Shown: piece after piece, positions 23,866 to 40,021 of the stretch | Numbering within the stretch: the stretch's first letter is position 1 | Layout: each line of letters opens with the position of its first letter | Assembly: GCA_009773355.1 (NCBI GenBank) | Contig: WRPG01000007.1 | Coordinates: 97,635-161,634, forward strand | DNA from: Limisphaerales bacterium | Lineage (GTDB): Bacteria > Verrucomicrobiota > Verrucomicrobiia > Limisphaerales > SXTU01 | Direction: 5' to 3' | Length of the DNA stretch: 64,000 nucleotides | Notes under the pieces: generated by a model | What the model was told of the DNA's origin: nothing | Seen by the model: the letters and a program-made list of their open reading frames with translations, nothing else | Databases searched by the model: none | Program-made: the position numbers and the translations under genes

Positions 23866-25272
23866 ATGCGTTGCCTTGCCCTTCTCCTCGCTCTGCTCGG
23901 GGCGCCGGTCTTCGCCGCCGCGCCGGCCAAGCCCAACTTCATCGTCATCTTCGTGGACAACTTCGGGAATGGCGACCTGCGGTGCTTCAACCCCGCCACG
24001 CCGCATCGCACGCCGCAGGTGGACCGGCTCGCGGCGGAGGGGACGAAGTTCACCAGCTTCTACGTCGCCAGCGGCGTCTGCACGCCCAGCCGCGCGGCGT
24101 TGATGACCGGCTGCTACCCGCGCCGTGTGAACCTGCATGTGAGCGACAAGAACACCGCCGTGCTCCAGCCCGTGTCGCCCAAGGGCCTGAACCCCGACGA
24201 GACGACCCTCGCCGAGGCGCTCAAGCCCGCCGGCTACGCCACCGCGTGCATCGGCAAGTGGCACCTTGGCGACCAGCCGCCGTTCCTGCCCACGCGGCAG
24301 GGCTTCGACGAGTTCTTCGGCCTCCCCTACAGCGACGACATGACGCGCGACAAGCAGCCGGACAAGTGGCCCGAGCTGCCGCTCATGCGCGGCGAGCGCG
24401 TCATCGAAGCGCCCGCCAATCGCGACCTGCTCGTCAAGCGCTGCACCGAGGAGGCCGTCGCGTTCATCGAGCGGAACCGCGCGCGCCCCTTCTTCCTCTA
24501 CCTGCCGCACACGATGCCCGGCTCGACCGCGCATCCCTTCTCCAGCCCGGCCTTTCGCGGCAAGTCGAAGAATGGCGACTACGGCGACAGCGTCGAGGAA
24601 CTGGATTGGAGCACCGGCGAAATCATCGCCGCGCTGCGCCGCCTCAAGCTCGACACGAACACGCTGGTCGTCTGGACCTCCGACAACGGCGCGGTGCAGC
24701 GCAACCCACGCCAGGGCAGCTCCGCGCCGTATCGCGGCTTCGGCTACGACACTTCCGAAGGCGCGATGCGGATGCCGTGCGTGATGTGGTGGCCCGGCCG
24801 CATCCCAGCGGGTCGCGTGTGCGAAGACCTCTGCTCCACGATGGATCTGCTGCCGACCTTCGCCCGCCTCGCCGGCACGCCACTGCCCGCGAAGCCGATT
24901 GACGGCCACGACATCCGCCCGCTGCTGTTCGCCGAGGCGGGCGCAAAGTCGCCGTGGGATGCGAAGGGCTTTGGTTACTACCGTCTGGAGCAGTTGCAAG
25001 CCGTCCGCGCGGGCGAGTGGAAACTCTATCTCCCGCTGCCAAACAAGTTCACCACCCTCGCCCGCAAGACCGCACCCGCGAAACTCGAACTCTACGACGT
25101 GCGCCGCGACGTGAGCGAAGAGCGCGAAGTCTCCGCCCAGCACCCCGACGTGGTGAAGCGCCTCCTCGCCCTCGCCGACGGCATCCGCGCTGAGATTGGA
25201 GACATGGACAAACCCGGTGCCGGCCAGCGCGCGGCGGGACAGGTTGAAAATCCGAAACCGATCGTCCCGTAG
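23866..25272 (+). CDS. Sulfatase, family S1, exported
   Basis: A 468-residue sulfatase with a signal peptide (MRCLALLLALLGAPVFAAAP). The active-site motif is GVCTPSRAALMTG with Cys72 for conversion to formylglycine. The metal site begins FIVIFVDNFGNGD, where Asn32 takes the place of the second Asp. CIGKWHLG and WTSDNGA supply the remaining ligands. Substrate cannot be assigned, but a sulfated carbohydrate is likely. The ATG was chosen by the signal peptide; the leader contains a hairpin repeat. Confidence 0.92.
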   Translation: MRCLALLLALLGAPVFAAAPAKPNFIVIFVDNFGNGDLRCFNPATPHRTPQVDRLAAEGTKFTSFYVASGVCTPSRAALMTGCYPRRVNLHVSDKNTAVLQPVSPKGLNPDETTLAEALKPAGYATACIGKWHLGDQPPFLPTRQGFDEFFGLPYSDDMTRDKQPDKWPELPLMRGERVIEAPANRDLLVKRCTEEAVAFIERNRARPFFLYLPHTMPGSTAHPFSSPAFRGKSKNGDYGDSVEELDWSTGEIIAALRRLKLDTNTLVVWTSDNGAVQRNPRQGSSAPYRGFGYDTSEGAMRMPCVMWWPGRIPAGRVCEDLCSTMDLLPTFARLAGTPLPAKPIDGHDIRPLLFAEAGAKSPWDAKGFGYYRLEQLQAVRAGEWKLYLPLPNKFTTLARKTAPAKLELYDVRRDVSEEREVSAQHPDVVKRLLALADGIRAEIGDMDKPGAGQRAAGQVENPKPIVP

Positions 25273-25282
25273 TCGCACCGGT

Positions 25283-25301
25283 CGGCGGTCACAGACCGCC
25301 G
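25283..25301. repeat. Short palindrome between convergent genes
   Basis: CGGCGGTCACAGACCGCCG, a hairpin 11 bp past the sulfatase stop. It may be a terminator or a fragment of the dispersed hairpin elements. The remaining 140 bp to mpl shows nothing else. Confidence 0.6.
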
Positions 25302-25441
25302 CCACAGGTTCACGAGGAGGGACGGAGCTTGCGCCGAAGATCGCCCTGCTTTGCCCACCGCGCCGCGTCCGCATCCCGGCCTTGCGGGCGGCAACCACGC
25401 GGACGACGACCCAACGCCTCGCTGCCCACGCCAGGCGCCCG

Positions 25442-26836
25442 CTAGCGCCGGCCCAGCCGCTCCAGCAGGCGCGCGTGGATGTTGCCGAAGCCGCCGTTGG
25501 TGAAGACGCAGACCACGTCGCCGCCCTGCGCGTGCTGGCCGAGGTGATGCACGATCGTGTCCACGTCGGGCAGGAAGCGCGCGTCCTTGCCGTGCGCCTT
25601 GAGGTCGGCCTCCAGCCTGGCGGTGTTCAGTCGCTCCTCCGGCGTGAGCGCGCTGGCGAAGGCGACTTCCGCGATGATGACGACATCCGCCTCGCCGAAC
25701 GCGGTGGGGAAGTCGCTTTGAAACACATTGCGGCGCGTGCTCTGCGTGCGCGGCTCGAAGACGGCCCAGACCTTCTGCCCCGGATACTTGATGCGCAGCG
25801 CCTTGAGCGTCTCGCGGATGGCGGTGGGGTGATGCCCGAAGTCGTCCACCACCGTCACGCCCCCGCCGATGCCGCGCACCTCCATCCGGCGCTTCACGCC
25901 CTTGAACGTGTCGAAGCCGGCCTGAATCTGCTTGTTCGAGAGGCCGCAGTGCTTCGCCGCACCGACGACGGCCAGCGCGTTGCGCACGTTCAGCTCGCCG
26001 ACGAGGTTGATATGAAACTTGCAGCTCGGCAGCTCGAACTCGCTGGCGGTCGCGCCGAGGCGGAGGTTGGTGGCGCGCACGGCGTTGGTGTCGCCGAGGC
26101 CGAAGCGCTTCACCGGGCAGTGCGTGACGTTGAGCAACGGCGCGAGGTTCGGCTCGTCGCCGTTGGCGAGCAACAGGCCGTTGCGCGGCACAAGGCGGAT
26201 GAAGTGGCTGAAGGCCTTCTGCACGGACGCCACATCGGGGAAGATGTCGGCGTGGTCGAGCTCGAGGTTGTTGACGATGGCGACCTCGGGCAGGTAGTGG
26301 ACGAACTTGCTGCGCTTGTCGAAGAAGGCGGTGTCGTATTCGTCGCCCTCGATGATGAACCACTCGCTGTCGGTGAAGCGTGCGCCCGCGCCGAGGTTGC
26401 CCGGGATGCCACCGATGAGGTAGCTGGGGTTCAGGCCCGCACACTCGAAGACCCACGTGAGCAGCGAGGTGGTGGTGGTCTTCCCATGCGTGCCGCTGAC
26501 GACGAGCGAGCGCCTGCCGCGAATGAAGAACTCCTTGAGCAGCTCCGGCAGCGAGCAGTAGCGCAGCTTGCGGTCCAGCACGGCCTCGACCTCCGGGTTG
26601 CCGCGCGACATGGCGTTGCCGATGACGACGAGGTCGGGCTGGTGCGCGAGGTTCTGCTCCGCGTAGCCGGAGATGACCTCGACCTTCCGCTCGGCGAGGA
26701 AGGTGGACATGGGCGGATAGACGTTGGTGTCCGAGCCGGTGACGGCGAAGCTGCGGTCGCGCATCGCCGCCGCCGCGCTGGCCATCGCCGTGCCGCAAAT
26801 TCCGACAAAGTGAACCGACCGGATGTCCGAAAGCAT
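25442..26836 (-). CDS. mpl: UDP-N-acetylmuramate:L-Ala-gamma-D-Glu-mDAP ligase
   Basis: Recycles murein tripeptide by joining it to UDP-MurNAc in the cytoplasm. The 464-residue protein has the Mur-ligase N-terminus SVHFVGICGTAM, the P-loop GTHGKTTT at residues 115-122 and the segment EGDEYDTAFFDKRSKFVHYL, which is diagnostic for Mpl rather than MurC. DDFGHHPTAIRETLKAL in the C-terminal domain is also typical. It is the last gene of the long minus-strand run, 133 bp after the response regulator. Confidence 0.93.
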   Translation of the reverse strand: MLSDIRSVHFVGICGTAMASAAAAMRDRSFAVTGSDTNVYPPMSTFLAERKVEVISGYAEQNLAHQPDLVVIGNAMSRGNPEVEAVLDRKLRYCSLPELLKEFFIRGRRSLVVSGTHGKTTTTSLLTWVFECAGLNPSYLIGGIPGNLGAGARFTDSEWFIIEGDEYDTAFFDKRSKFVHYLPEVAIVNNLELDHADIFPDVASVQKAFSHFIRLVPRNGLLLANGDEPNLAPLLNVTHCPVKRFGLGDTNAVRATNLRLGATASEFELPSCKFHINLVGELNVRNALAVVGAAKHCGLSNKQIQAGFDTFKGVKRRMEVRGIGGGVTVVDDFGHHPTAIRETLKALRIKYPGQKVWAVFEPRTQSTRRNVFQSDFPTAFGEADVVIIAEVAFASALTPEERLNTARLEADLKAHGKDARFLPDVDTIVHHLGQHAQGGDVVCVFTNGGFGNIHARLLERLGRR

Positions 26837-26969
26837 GGCGCGATGATGCGAGAAGGCGGCGGCGTGGAAAGGAGGAATTCGCGGGTGGAGGAGATTCTTC
26901 GCTTGCGCAGGGGAAACGCGCCGGCCAGACGCCGGCCTGCGTCAGGTTCGAGCGCGTCCGGCGACCGGG

Positions 26970-27344
26970 CTATGCCCCCTCGGCGAGCAGCTCGGCGATG
27001 GTGCTGCGCAAGTCCTCCATGGAAAACGGTTTGGCCATGGTGCGGTGCGCGCCAAGGCGGGTGGCCATCTCCAGGAAGGACATGCCGTGCGTCGGATTGC
27101 CGCCGGACACGGCGATGATCTTGAGCTCAGGGCAGGTCTTGCGGAGCTGCATGATGGTCTCCAGCCCCTCCTTGCGCGGCATGAACAGGTCAATCAGCGC
27201 GACCGCCGGCTTCTCCGTGCGGATTTTGCGGATCGCCTCCTCGCCATCGCGCGCCTCGATGACTTCATGCCCGTCCACGGCCAGGATGCGTTTCACGACT
27301 TCCAGCACTGACTCCTCGTCGTCGGCGATCAAAATCTTTGCCAT
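26970..27344 (-). CDS. Single-domain response regulator
   Basis: A 124-residue CheY-like receiver with no output domain. Acidic residues Asp8 and Asp9 (ILIADDEESV), phospho-acceptor Asp52 (ALIDLFMPRKEG), Ser80 (AVSGGNP) and Lys105 (TMAKPFS) are all present, so it should be phosphorylated normally. The start at ATG 27344 gives the canonical N-terminus. No histidine kinase is next to it. It probably acts by protein-protein contact. Confidence 0.9.
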   Translation of the reverse strand: MAKILIADDEESVLEVVKRILAVDGHEVIEARDGEEAIRKIRTEKPAVALIDLFMPRKEGLETIMQLRKTCPELKIIAVSGGNPTHGMSFLEMATRLGAHRTMAKPFSMEDLRSTIAELLAEGA

Positions 27345-27436
27345 GCCGTCGGGATGGTTGGGGGAGGGACGGGAGCGGCACAAGGTTAAACTGGCCGGCG
27401 GGTGCCCAGGCGCGCGGAGCGCGGTGAAAACGCCGG

Positions 27437-28813
27437 CTACCGCAAGTCGCGGCTGTGACGCTCCCACTTGCCGCGCAGTTCGGCGAGCAACGTGGTGTGC
27501 TTGGGGTCGTTGAGCAGGTTGTGCTCCTCCAACGGGTCGGTCTGGAGGTCGTAGAGTTCCTCCTTCACGGGGGTCTCGGCGATCCACCGGAGATACTTCC
27601 AGCGCTCGGTGCGCACGCCCTCGCTCTTCGGGATGCGGGCGGCGACGCTGTGATGCTCGTAGAAGAACTCGGTGCGCCAGTCCTTCGGCGGCTCCCCCTT
27701 GAGATGCGGCACGAGGCTGCGGCCTTGCATCACCGGCGGCACGGGCACGCCGGCCAGCGCCAGCATCGTCGGCGCAAAGTCCACGTTCAGGATCATCGCC
27801 TTCGAGCGGCGGCCTGGCGCAGCCTTCGGCATCCGCGGGTCGAAGACGAAAGCCGGCACCCGGATGTCCTCCTCATACATGAACCACTTGTCCGCCAGGC
27901 CCCGGTCGCCGAGCGCGAAGCCGTTGTCCGCCGTGAACACGATGACCGTGTTGGCCGCCAGCCCGCGCATTTCCAATTCCGCCACGATGCGCCCGACCTC
28001 GCGGTCCACGCCGGTGATGAGCCGGTAGTAGTCGCGCAGGATTTGCTGCGTCTTCTCCGGCGTGTCGAAGCGCCAGCCCCAGCGCTTGCGGCCCTCGGAC
28101 TTCTGCACGGACTCGGGCAGACGCTTGAACGCCTCGTCCGTCGCCAGCTTGGGCACGGGGATGGTCACGTTGGCATAAAGATCCTCGTCGCGCGGGTCCG
28201 GCTCGAACTCGCGCGGCTTGCCGTCGCGGGCGTGGACGGCGTTGAAGCTGAGAGACAGGCAGAAGGGCTTGTCCTTCGTGCAGCCAGCAAGGAACTCCAG
28301 CGCCTCGTTGCCAAAGCGCGCGGTCTTGTGCGTGCGCGTCGGATCATTCTTCTCGATGAACTCGCCGGCCTGCCCCGGCAAGCCCTTCCAGTAGTCAAAC
28401 GCCGCCGCCTTGGCCTCCGTCTCCTTCGGCGTGCCCACGCCATACTTGCCGATGAACCCGGTGCGGAAGCCCGCCGTGCGGAGTTGCGCCGGATAGGTGG
28501 CGTCCCAGGCCGCGCCGTTCAAGCCCGTGGCAAAATCCACGATGCCGTGCCGCCGCATCCATTGCCCGGTGAAGTAGCTCGCACGGCTGACTGAGCAGAT
28601 GGACGTGGTGACAAAGCAGTTGTCGAAGACGACGGACTTGGCGGCCAGCCGGTCAAGGTTCGGCGTCTGGACAATCTTGTCGCCCATGAAACCGAGCGCG
28701 TTCCAGCGCAGATCGTCCACGAGCAGGAAGACGAAGCTGGGCGGCGCGCTCCTGGGCGCGGCAACGAGCGACGTGGCGAGGCAGGCGAGGGCGAGGAGCA
28801 GTCGTAGTTTCAT
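27437..28813 (-). CDS. Sulfatase, family S1, exported, variant active-site motif
   Basis: A 458-residue sulfatase with a signal peptide (MKLRLLLALACLATSLVAAP). Metal ligands begin VFLLVDDLRWNALG. The active-site segment is TSICSVSRASYFTG with Cys73, so the third position of the C-x-P/A-x-R motif is Val. FIGKYGVG replaces the usual GKWHLG, and VFTADNGFALGDRG gives the distal ligands. It is 155 bp downstream of a DUF1501 gene, and the gap holds a hairpin repeat. The fold is firm; FGly conversion of this variant is likely but unproven. Confidence 0.88.
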   Translation of the reverse strand: MKLRLLLALACLATSLVAAPRSAPPSFVFLLVDDLRWNALGFMGDKIVQTPNLDRLAAKSVVFDNCFVTTSICSVSRASYFTGQWMRRHGIVDFATGLNGAAWDATYPAQLRTAGFRTGFIGKYGVGTPKETEAKAAAFDYWKGLPGQAGEFIEKNDPTRTHKTARFGNEALEFLAGCTKDKPFCLSLSFNAVHARDGKPREFEPDPRDEDLYANVTIPVPKLATDEAFKRLPESVQKSEGRKRWGWRFDTPEKTQQILRDYYRLITGVDREVGRIVAELEMRGLAANTVIVFTADNGFALGDRGLADKWFMYEEDIRVPAFVFDPRMPKAAPGRRSKAMILNVDFAPTMLALAGVPVPPVMQGRSLVPHLKGEPPKDWRTEFFYEHHSVAARIPKSEGVRTERWKYLRWIAETPVKEELYDLQTDPLEEHNLLNDPKHTTLLAELRGKWERHSRDLR

Positions 28814-28871
28814 GTGACGGGGGGAATGGGACAAGGCAAGCGGTGCTGGCACAAGTGAGTTTTTCAGAGTC

Positions 28872-28954
28872 GCCCGCGAATCACGCGGATTGACGCGCAT
28901 GGGAAAGGGCCGACGAGAGTTCTTCATTCGCGTTGATTCGCGTGATTCGCGGGC
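28872..28954. repeat. Inverted repeat upstream of sulfatase
   Basis: Arms 28872-28897 and 28929-28954 (GCCCGCGAATCACGCGGATT type) pair with three mismatches around a 31-bp loop, in the gap between the DUF1501 and sulfatase genes. Confidence 0.92.
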
Positions 28955-28968
28955 AACCTCCTCTCCGC

Positions 28969-30435
28969 TCACGCCAAGATGCCCTTCACCAGCTCGCCGT
29001 GGATGTCCGTGAGCCGGAAGTCGCGGCCTTGGAAGCGGTAGGTGAGGCGCGTGTGCTCGATGCCGAGCAGGTGCATCATCGTCGCGTGCAGGTCGTAGAT
29101 ACTCACGGGGTCGCGGACGATGTTGTAGCAGTAGTCGTCCGTCTCACCGTAGGTGATGCCCGGCTTCACACCTGCGCCGGCGAGCCACATCGTGAAACAA
29201 CGCGGATGGTGGTCGCGCCCGTAGTTGTCCGCCGTCAGGCCGCCCTGCGAATAGATCGTCCGGCCAAACTCGCCGCCCCAGACGATGAGCGTGTCTTCGA
29301 GCAGACCGCGTTGCTTCAAGTCGAGCAGCAGTGCTGCCGTGGCTCGGTCGGTGTCGTTGCACTGGCCCCGAATCGCCTTGGGCAAACCGCCGTGATGGTC
29401 CCAGCCCATGTGAAAGAGCTGGATGAAGCGCACGTTGCGCTCGGCGAGCCGCCGCGCGAGCAGGCAGTTCGCCGCGTAGCTGCCGGGGCGCTTCACGTCC
29501 GGGCCGTAGCTTTCGAGGATGGACTCGGGCTCCTTCGAGAAGTCCGTCAGTTCCGGCACGCTGGCCTGCATGCGGAAGGCGAGTTCGTATTGCGAGATGC
29601 GCGTCTGGATTTCCGGGTCGCCCAGCGCCTTGAAGCGACGGCTGTTCAACGCGCCGAGTTCGTCGAGTGTCTCGCGGCGCGTCTCGCGGTCGAGGCCGGG
29701 CGGATTGGACAAATAGAGCACCGGGTCGCCCTTGTTGCGGAACTTCACGCCCTGATGCTGCGTCGGGAGAAACCCGCTGCTCCACAAGCGGTCGTAAAGC
29801 GGCTGGTCATCCGGACGACCGGAGCCAAACGAAGTCAGGACCACGTAGGCCGGCAGGTCGCGGTTCTCGCTGCCGAGGCCGTAGCTCAACCACGAGCCCA
29901 TGCTCGGCCGCCCAGGAAGCTGATGGCCGGTCTGGAAGAACGTGATGGCGGGGTCGTGGTTGATCGCGTCCGTGTGCAGCGTGCGGATGATGCAGAGGTC
30001 GTCGGCGATGCGCGCGGTGTGCGGCAGCAACTCGCTCAACCACGCGCCGCTCTGCCCGTGCTGCGCGAACTTGAAGAGGCTTGGCGCAACGGGGAACTTG
30101 CTCTGCCCGCTCGTCATCGTCGTGAGCCGCTGCCCGCGCCGGATGGACTCCGGCAAGTCCTCGCTTCGGTGCTTCTCCATGACGGGCTTGTAGTCGAACA
30201 AATCCATCTGCGACGGCGCGCCGCTTTGGAACAGGTAAATGACGCGCTTGGCCTTCGGCGCGTAGTTCGGAAACGCGGCGGTGGGTGTTAATGCGGCACT
30301 GGCTTGGTTGCCCATGAGCGAGCCGAGCGCGCCCAAGCCCAGTCCCGCAGCGGAGTTCGCAAGAAACGTGCGGCGCGTGACGGCGAGCCGCTGCGCTGGA
30401 GAAAGGCCACGGAATTGATGGTCATTGCAGTTCAT
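28969..30435 (-). CDS. Tat-exported DUF1501 protein (second of tandem pair)
   Basis: A 488-residue DUF1501 protein, a family of alkaline-phosphatase-like fold found mainly in Planctomycetes and Verrucomicrobia. The twin-arginine signal [15 protein letters not shown] is at residues 19-33. Mature-part motifs are [54 protein letters not shown] and a GLEHxR-like end ([10 protein letters not shown]). Asp, His and Glu residues in these match the metal ligands of the fold. The substrate is unknown. It follows the other DUF1501 gene by 124 bp, of which about 75 are a hairpin repeat. Confidence 0.9.
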   Translation of the reverse strand: MNCNDHQFRGLSPAQRLAVTRRTFLANSAAGLGLGALGSLMGNQASAALTPTAAFPNYAPKAKRVIYLFQSGAPSQMDLFDYKPVMEKHRSEDLPESIRRGQRLTTMTSGQSKFPVAPSLFKFAQHGQSGAWLSELLPHTARIADDLCIIRTLHTDAINHDPAITFFQTGHQLPGRPSMGSWLSYGLGSENRDLPAYVVLTSFGSGRPDDQPLYDRLWSSGFLPTQHQGVKFRNKGDPVLYLSNPPGLDRETRRETLDELGALNSRRFKALGDPEIQTRISQYELAFRMQASVPELTDFSKEPESILESYGPDVKRPGSYAANCLLARRLAERNVRFIQLFHMGWDHHGGLPKAIRGQCNDTDRATAALLLDLKQRGLLEDTLIVWGGEFGRTIYSQGGLTADNYGRDHHPRCFTMWLAGAGVKPGITYGETDDYCYNIVRDPVSIYDLHATMMHLLGIEHTRLTYRFQGRDFRLTDIHGELVKGILA

Positions 30436-30449
30436 AACTCAAAGCCAAT

Positions 30450-30524
30450 GGAGCGCGGACGCCCACGTCCGCAGCAAGCTGGAATTGGAAAACGCGCGAC
30501 TGCGGACGTGGGCGTCCGCGCTCC
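30450..30524. repeat. Inverted repeat between tandem DUF1501 genes
   Basis: Arms 30450-30473 and 30501-30524 are exact complements (GGAGCGCGGACGCCCACGTC type) around a 27-bp interval, whose outermost bases also pair. A near-identical copy is at 35148-35220. Confidence 0.95.
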
Positions 30525-30559
30525 AGTTGATGAGGGTTCGCTCGTGCGCATTGGCTCAA

Positions 30560-32033
30560 TCAGGCAAAAATCTCCTTCACCACCCGCGACCGCTCCACTC
30601 CCGTCAGCCGTTGGTCGAGGCCCTGGAACTTGAAGGACAACCGCTCGTGGTCGAGGCCGAGCGCGTGAAGGATGGTCGCATGGAAGTCGCGGACACTCAC
30701 CTTGTTCACGGCGGCGCGGAAACCAATCTCGTCCGTCTCGCCGTAGTGCACGCCGCCCTTCACGCCGCCGCCCGCGAGCCACGCGGTGAACGCGTGGGGG
30801 TTGTGGTCGCGGCCGGGCTTGCCGCCCTTCTGTGAAATCGGCAGCCGGCCAAACTCACCGGCCCAGATGACGAGCGTATCCTTGAGCAGGCCGCGCTGCT
30901 CCAAGTCCGCCAGCAGCGCGGCGATGGGCTGGTCCGCCTCCGCCGCGAAGCCGCGATGGTTGCCGACCAAGTCAGAGTGACAGTCCCAGCTCTGCTGGTT
31001 CTCCATGCCGCCACTGTAAAGCTGCACAAAGCGCACGCCGCGCTCGACCATCCGGCGCGCGGTCAGGCATTGCGCGGCGAAGTGGCCGCAGTGCTTCTCG
31101 CCCACGCCGTAGAGCCGCCGGATGTGCTCCGGCTCGCGCGACACATCGAACGCCTCCGGCGCGGCCGTCTGCATCCGATACGCCAGCTCGAAGCTCTCGA
31201 TGCGCGCACCCAGCTCGTTGTCCAACGCACCTTGTGCGAGGTGGTCGCGGTTCAGCGACGCGAGCAGGTCGAGCTGCGCGCGCTGGCGCTGCTCGTTGAG
31301 ATTCGCCGGTGGCTTGAGGTTGGCGATGGGTTCGCCCTGCGGCTTGAGCCAAGTGCCTTGATACACGCTGGGCAGGAAACCCGCGCCCCAGTTGAGCGCG
31401 TTGCCCTTGGGCAGCCCGCGGTTCAGCGGGTCGCTCATCACCACGAAGCTCGGCAGCGCGTCGCTCTCCGAGCCGAGGCCGTAAGTCACCCACGAGCCGA
31501 CGCACGGGTAGCCCATGCGCGTGACGCCGGTGTTCATCATGAAGAGCGCCGGGCTGTGGTTGTTCGAGTTTGTGAAACACGAGTGGATGAACGCGAGCTT
31601 GTCCACCTGCCCCGAGAGGTGCGGAAACAAATCCGAGGTCCAAGTCCCGCTCTGTCCACTCTGCCGCCACTCGAACGGCGACTTCATCAGCGGCCCGACG
31701 GAGCCGGGGAAGAACCCGGTCTTGTTGTCGAAGCCGGCCAGCTCCGTGCCGTCGCGCTTGGCGAGTTCGGGTTTGTAATCCCAGGTGTCCACCTGGCTCG
31801 GCCCGCCGTTGGCGAAAATCCAGATGATGGACTTGGCGCGCGGGGTGAAGTGCGAAGGCTTGGGAGCCAGTGGATTCAACGGCCCGGCGGCAGCATCGCG
31901 CCCGAGCAAGCTGGCGAGCGCCAGCCAGCCGAGGCCACCGCCCGCGCGCTGGAGAAGCTGGCGGCGGGAAACCGTGCCGGCGACTTCTAGTCGCCGTCCG
32001 TTGCTTGCGGACACGCCGGCACGGGCTGCGGTT

Positions 32034-32044
<11 letters not shown>
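30560..32044 (-). CDS. Tat-exported DUF1501 protein (first of tandem pair)
   Basis: A 494-residue DUF1501 protein. ATG at 32044 overlaps the upstream cytochrome stop by 11 bp. A twin-arginine signal (VSRRQLLQRAGGGLGWLALA) begins near residue 27. Family motifs are SIIWIFANGGPSQVDTWDY, WDCHSDLVGNH, VIWAGEFGRLP, GRDHNPHAFTAWLAGGG and LGLDHERLSFKFQGLDQRL. The 25 residues before the Tat motif are encoded largely by a hairpin repeat at 31971-32025. Pairing with a DUF1549/DUF1553 cytochrome is the usual arrangement and implies a joint periplasmic function. Confidence 0.9.
31971..32025. repeat. Inverted repeat encoding leader of DUF1501 protein
   Basis: CCGTGCCGGCG near 31972 and CGCCGGCACGG near 32014 are inverted arms. 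They are read in frame as GVSASNGRRLEVAG just before the Tat motif. Confidence 0.8.
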
Positions 32045-38353
<6,309 letters not shown>

Positions 38354-38456
38354 CACGGAAAGCAGACGGTGGCACGCGCCGGGAAATTCCAAGCTGGCGC
38401 GACCGAGCGCGAAACTGGTGCGCGGCCAGCCGTGTCAGCTTGAGCCACGGTCGCGC

Positions 38457-39200
38457 TTACCAATACGGCCGCACGTCCGGATTAGCGGCAGTTCCAGCCG
38501 CCAAGGTGGCGAAGCCCGGAGGGAACTCGTAAAACTCGGCGTGCCCGTCGGCATAGGCCATGTTGTATCGGTTGCGGCCGCCGTAGTTGTGCCATTGGCC
38601 CTGGAGCACGTTCACCGCCCGGTTGGGGTGCCAATTCCAATCACCAAACAGGATTTTCCGATCAGAATAGCGGGCATAATCCGACGTCCGCCTGGCTCTC
38701 GCCACCGTCTGCGCAGTGACCTGGGCGACGCCGAAGTTCGTGCCGTTCCACTGCACCAGATAACTTGTGCCGTAGCTGTTGAAACACTTCTTCACGGCGG
38801 CCGCGTAGGCAGGCGTGAGAGTGTCGCCACCGTCGCGCGGGCAATTGTAAACCGCACCACCGCCCGTGTAGCGGTTGAGGACTCGGTTCGTTTCGACGGT
38901 CGTCACGCCGTAGCTTCCGTTGAGGGTGAACGGCGGATTGGCATCCGGGGTCTTGCCCCCCATGTCGCCCCAGCCTGAGTGAACCGGGAACCGCTCGTCG
39001 TAGTCGCTCGCATAGACCAGCATGCCAAGCGCTATTTGTTTCGTATTGCCGGCGCACTTGGTCTGGTGCGCCTTCATCTTCGCCTTGCTCAATGCTGGCA
39101 GCAGCATGCCCGCCAGAATGGCGATGATGGCGATGACCACGAGCAGTTCGATGAGGGTAAAAGCCCGTCTAGCCAAGGAAACAAACGGCCTGAGGTGCAT
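38457..39200 (-). CDS. Type II pseudopilin-like protein with DGH tail
   Basis: A 247-residue protein with the prepilin methylation motif [20 protein letters not shown], preceded by a short basic leader (SLARRA). Cleavage is expected before the Phe. The C-terminus has [15 protein letters not shown], the DGH motif of the large DUF1559-like pseudopilin families of Planctomycetes and Verrucomicrobia. These are surface or periplasmic proteins, and most are not part of a classical type II secretion operon. It starts 51 bp after a second pseudopilin gene. Confidence 0.9.
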   Translation of the reverse strand: MHLRPFVSLARRAFTLIELLVVIAIIAILAGMLLPALSKAKMKAHQTKCAGNTKQIALGMLVYASDYDERFPVHSGWGDMGGKTPDANPPFTLNGSYGVTTVETNRVLNRYTGGGAVYNCPRDGGDTLTPAYAAAVKKCFNSYGTSYLVQWNGTNFGVAQVTAQTVARARRTSDYARYSDRKILFGDWNWHPNRAVNVLQGQWHNYGGRNRYNMAYADGHAEFYEFPPGFATLAAGTAANPDVRPYW

Positions 39201-39251
39201 GAGCTTTTGGTAGCCTCCGCCGCCCACCGTGTCCACCAAAAATCCCCCAGC

Positions 39252-39968
39252 CTAATCCCGCTCGAACGTGAAGTTCGGCGCGCGGTTGCTGCCGTAGCGC
39301 AGGGCCGAGACGTGGCCGTCCACCCAGTTCAAATTGGCCGTGCCCGACGTGGGACCGCGCGGCAGGCCCATGCCGGCGGGCGGGTTTTTCACATACTGGT
39401 TGGCGATGCCGCTGGTTTCCGTGCCCCCGTTGTGGCGGTAGAGCGTGGAGTTCTGCGGGCTGGGGGCGTCATCCTCGCGCAGCACGGAGTTGAAGCCGTC
39501 GGTGTCGGCATGGATCAGCGTCCCGGTGGTGTCCTGCACCTCGCTCATCCGCTTGTTGGTCATCACCCGCTGCTGGCCGTAGCAGAGGCCGATGCCGGAA
39601 TTCCATCCGGGAGTGACATTGGTGCCAGTGGGCCGGAAGCCTGGACACTCCCACACCTTCGCCGCGCGCGTGGCGGTGCTGGTGTCCACCTTCCCGATGT
39701 AGGGACCGAGGACGCGGTAATACATCTCCGTCTGCGCAACCCCGACAGCCGGCGCAAACCGGTCGTCATAGTCATCGCAATAGAGCCGCGTCGCCAGGCT
39801 CAGGGTCTTGAGGTTGTTCTTGCAGGCGGCGTCAGCGGCCCTGGCCTTGGCCTTGCCGAGCGCGGGCAACAGCATGCCCGCCAGAATCGCAATGATGGCA
39901 ATGACCACGAGCAGTTCGATCAGCGTGAAAGCGTCACACCGCGGGAGCCGGGTGGACTGGGAACTCAT
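39252..39968 (-). CDS. Type II pseudopilin-like protein with DGH tail
   Basis: A 238-residue paralogue of the neighbouring gene. The prepilin motif [20 protein letters not shown] follows a leader (STRLPRCDA), and [14 protein letters not shown] is at the C-terminus. Between them lie a helix ([20 protein letters not shown]) and a variable head. Nothing identifies the partner. It lies directly downstream of a DUF1501 gene. Confidence 0.9.
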   Translation of the reverse strand: MSSQSTRLPRCDAFTLIELLVVIAIIAILAGMLLPALGKAKARAADAACKNNLKTLSLATRLYCDDYDDRFAPAVGVAQTEMYYRVLGPYIGKVDTSTATRAAKVWECPGFRPTGTNVTPGWNSGIGLCYGQQRVMTNKRMSEVQDTTGTLIHADTDGFNSVLREDDAPSPQNSTLYRHNGGTETSGIANQYVKNPPAGMGLPRGPTSGTANLNWVDGHVSALRYGSNRAPNFTFERD

Positions 39969-40021
39969 GCGATGACCTATGCGCCCGGCCTGCGCCATGG
40001 TCAAGCGGACATTCGGCCCTG

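Noticed and set aside
25196..27118. Plus-strand 640-codon open frame opposite mpl
   Set aside because: mpl on the minus strand has full Mur-ligase motifs; the frame is a shadow.
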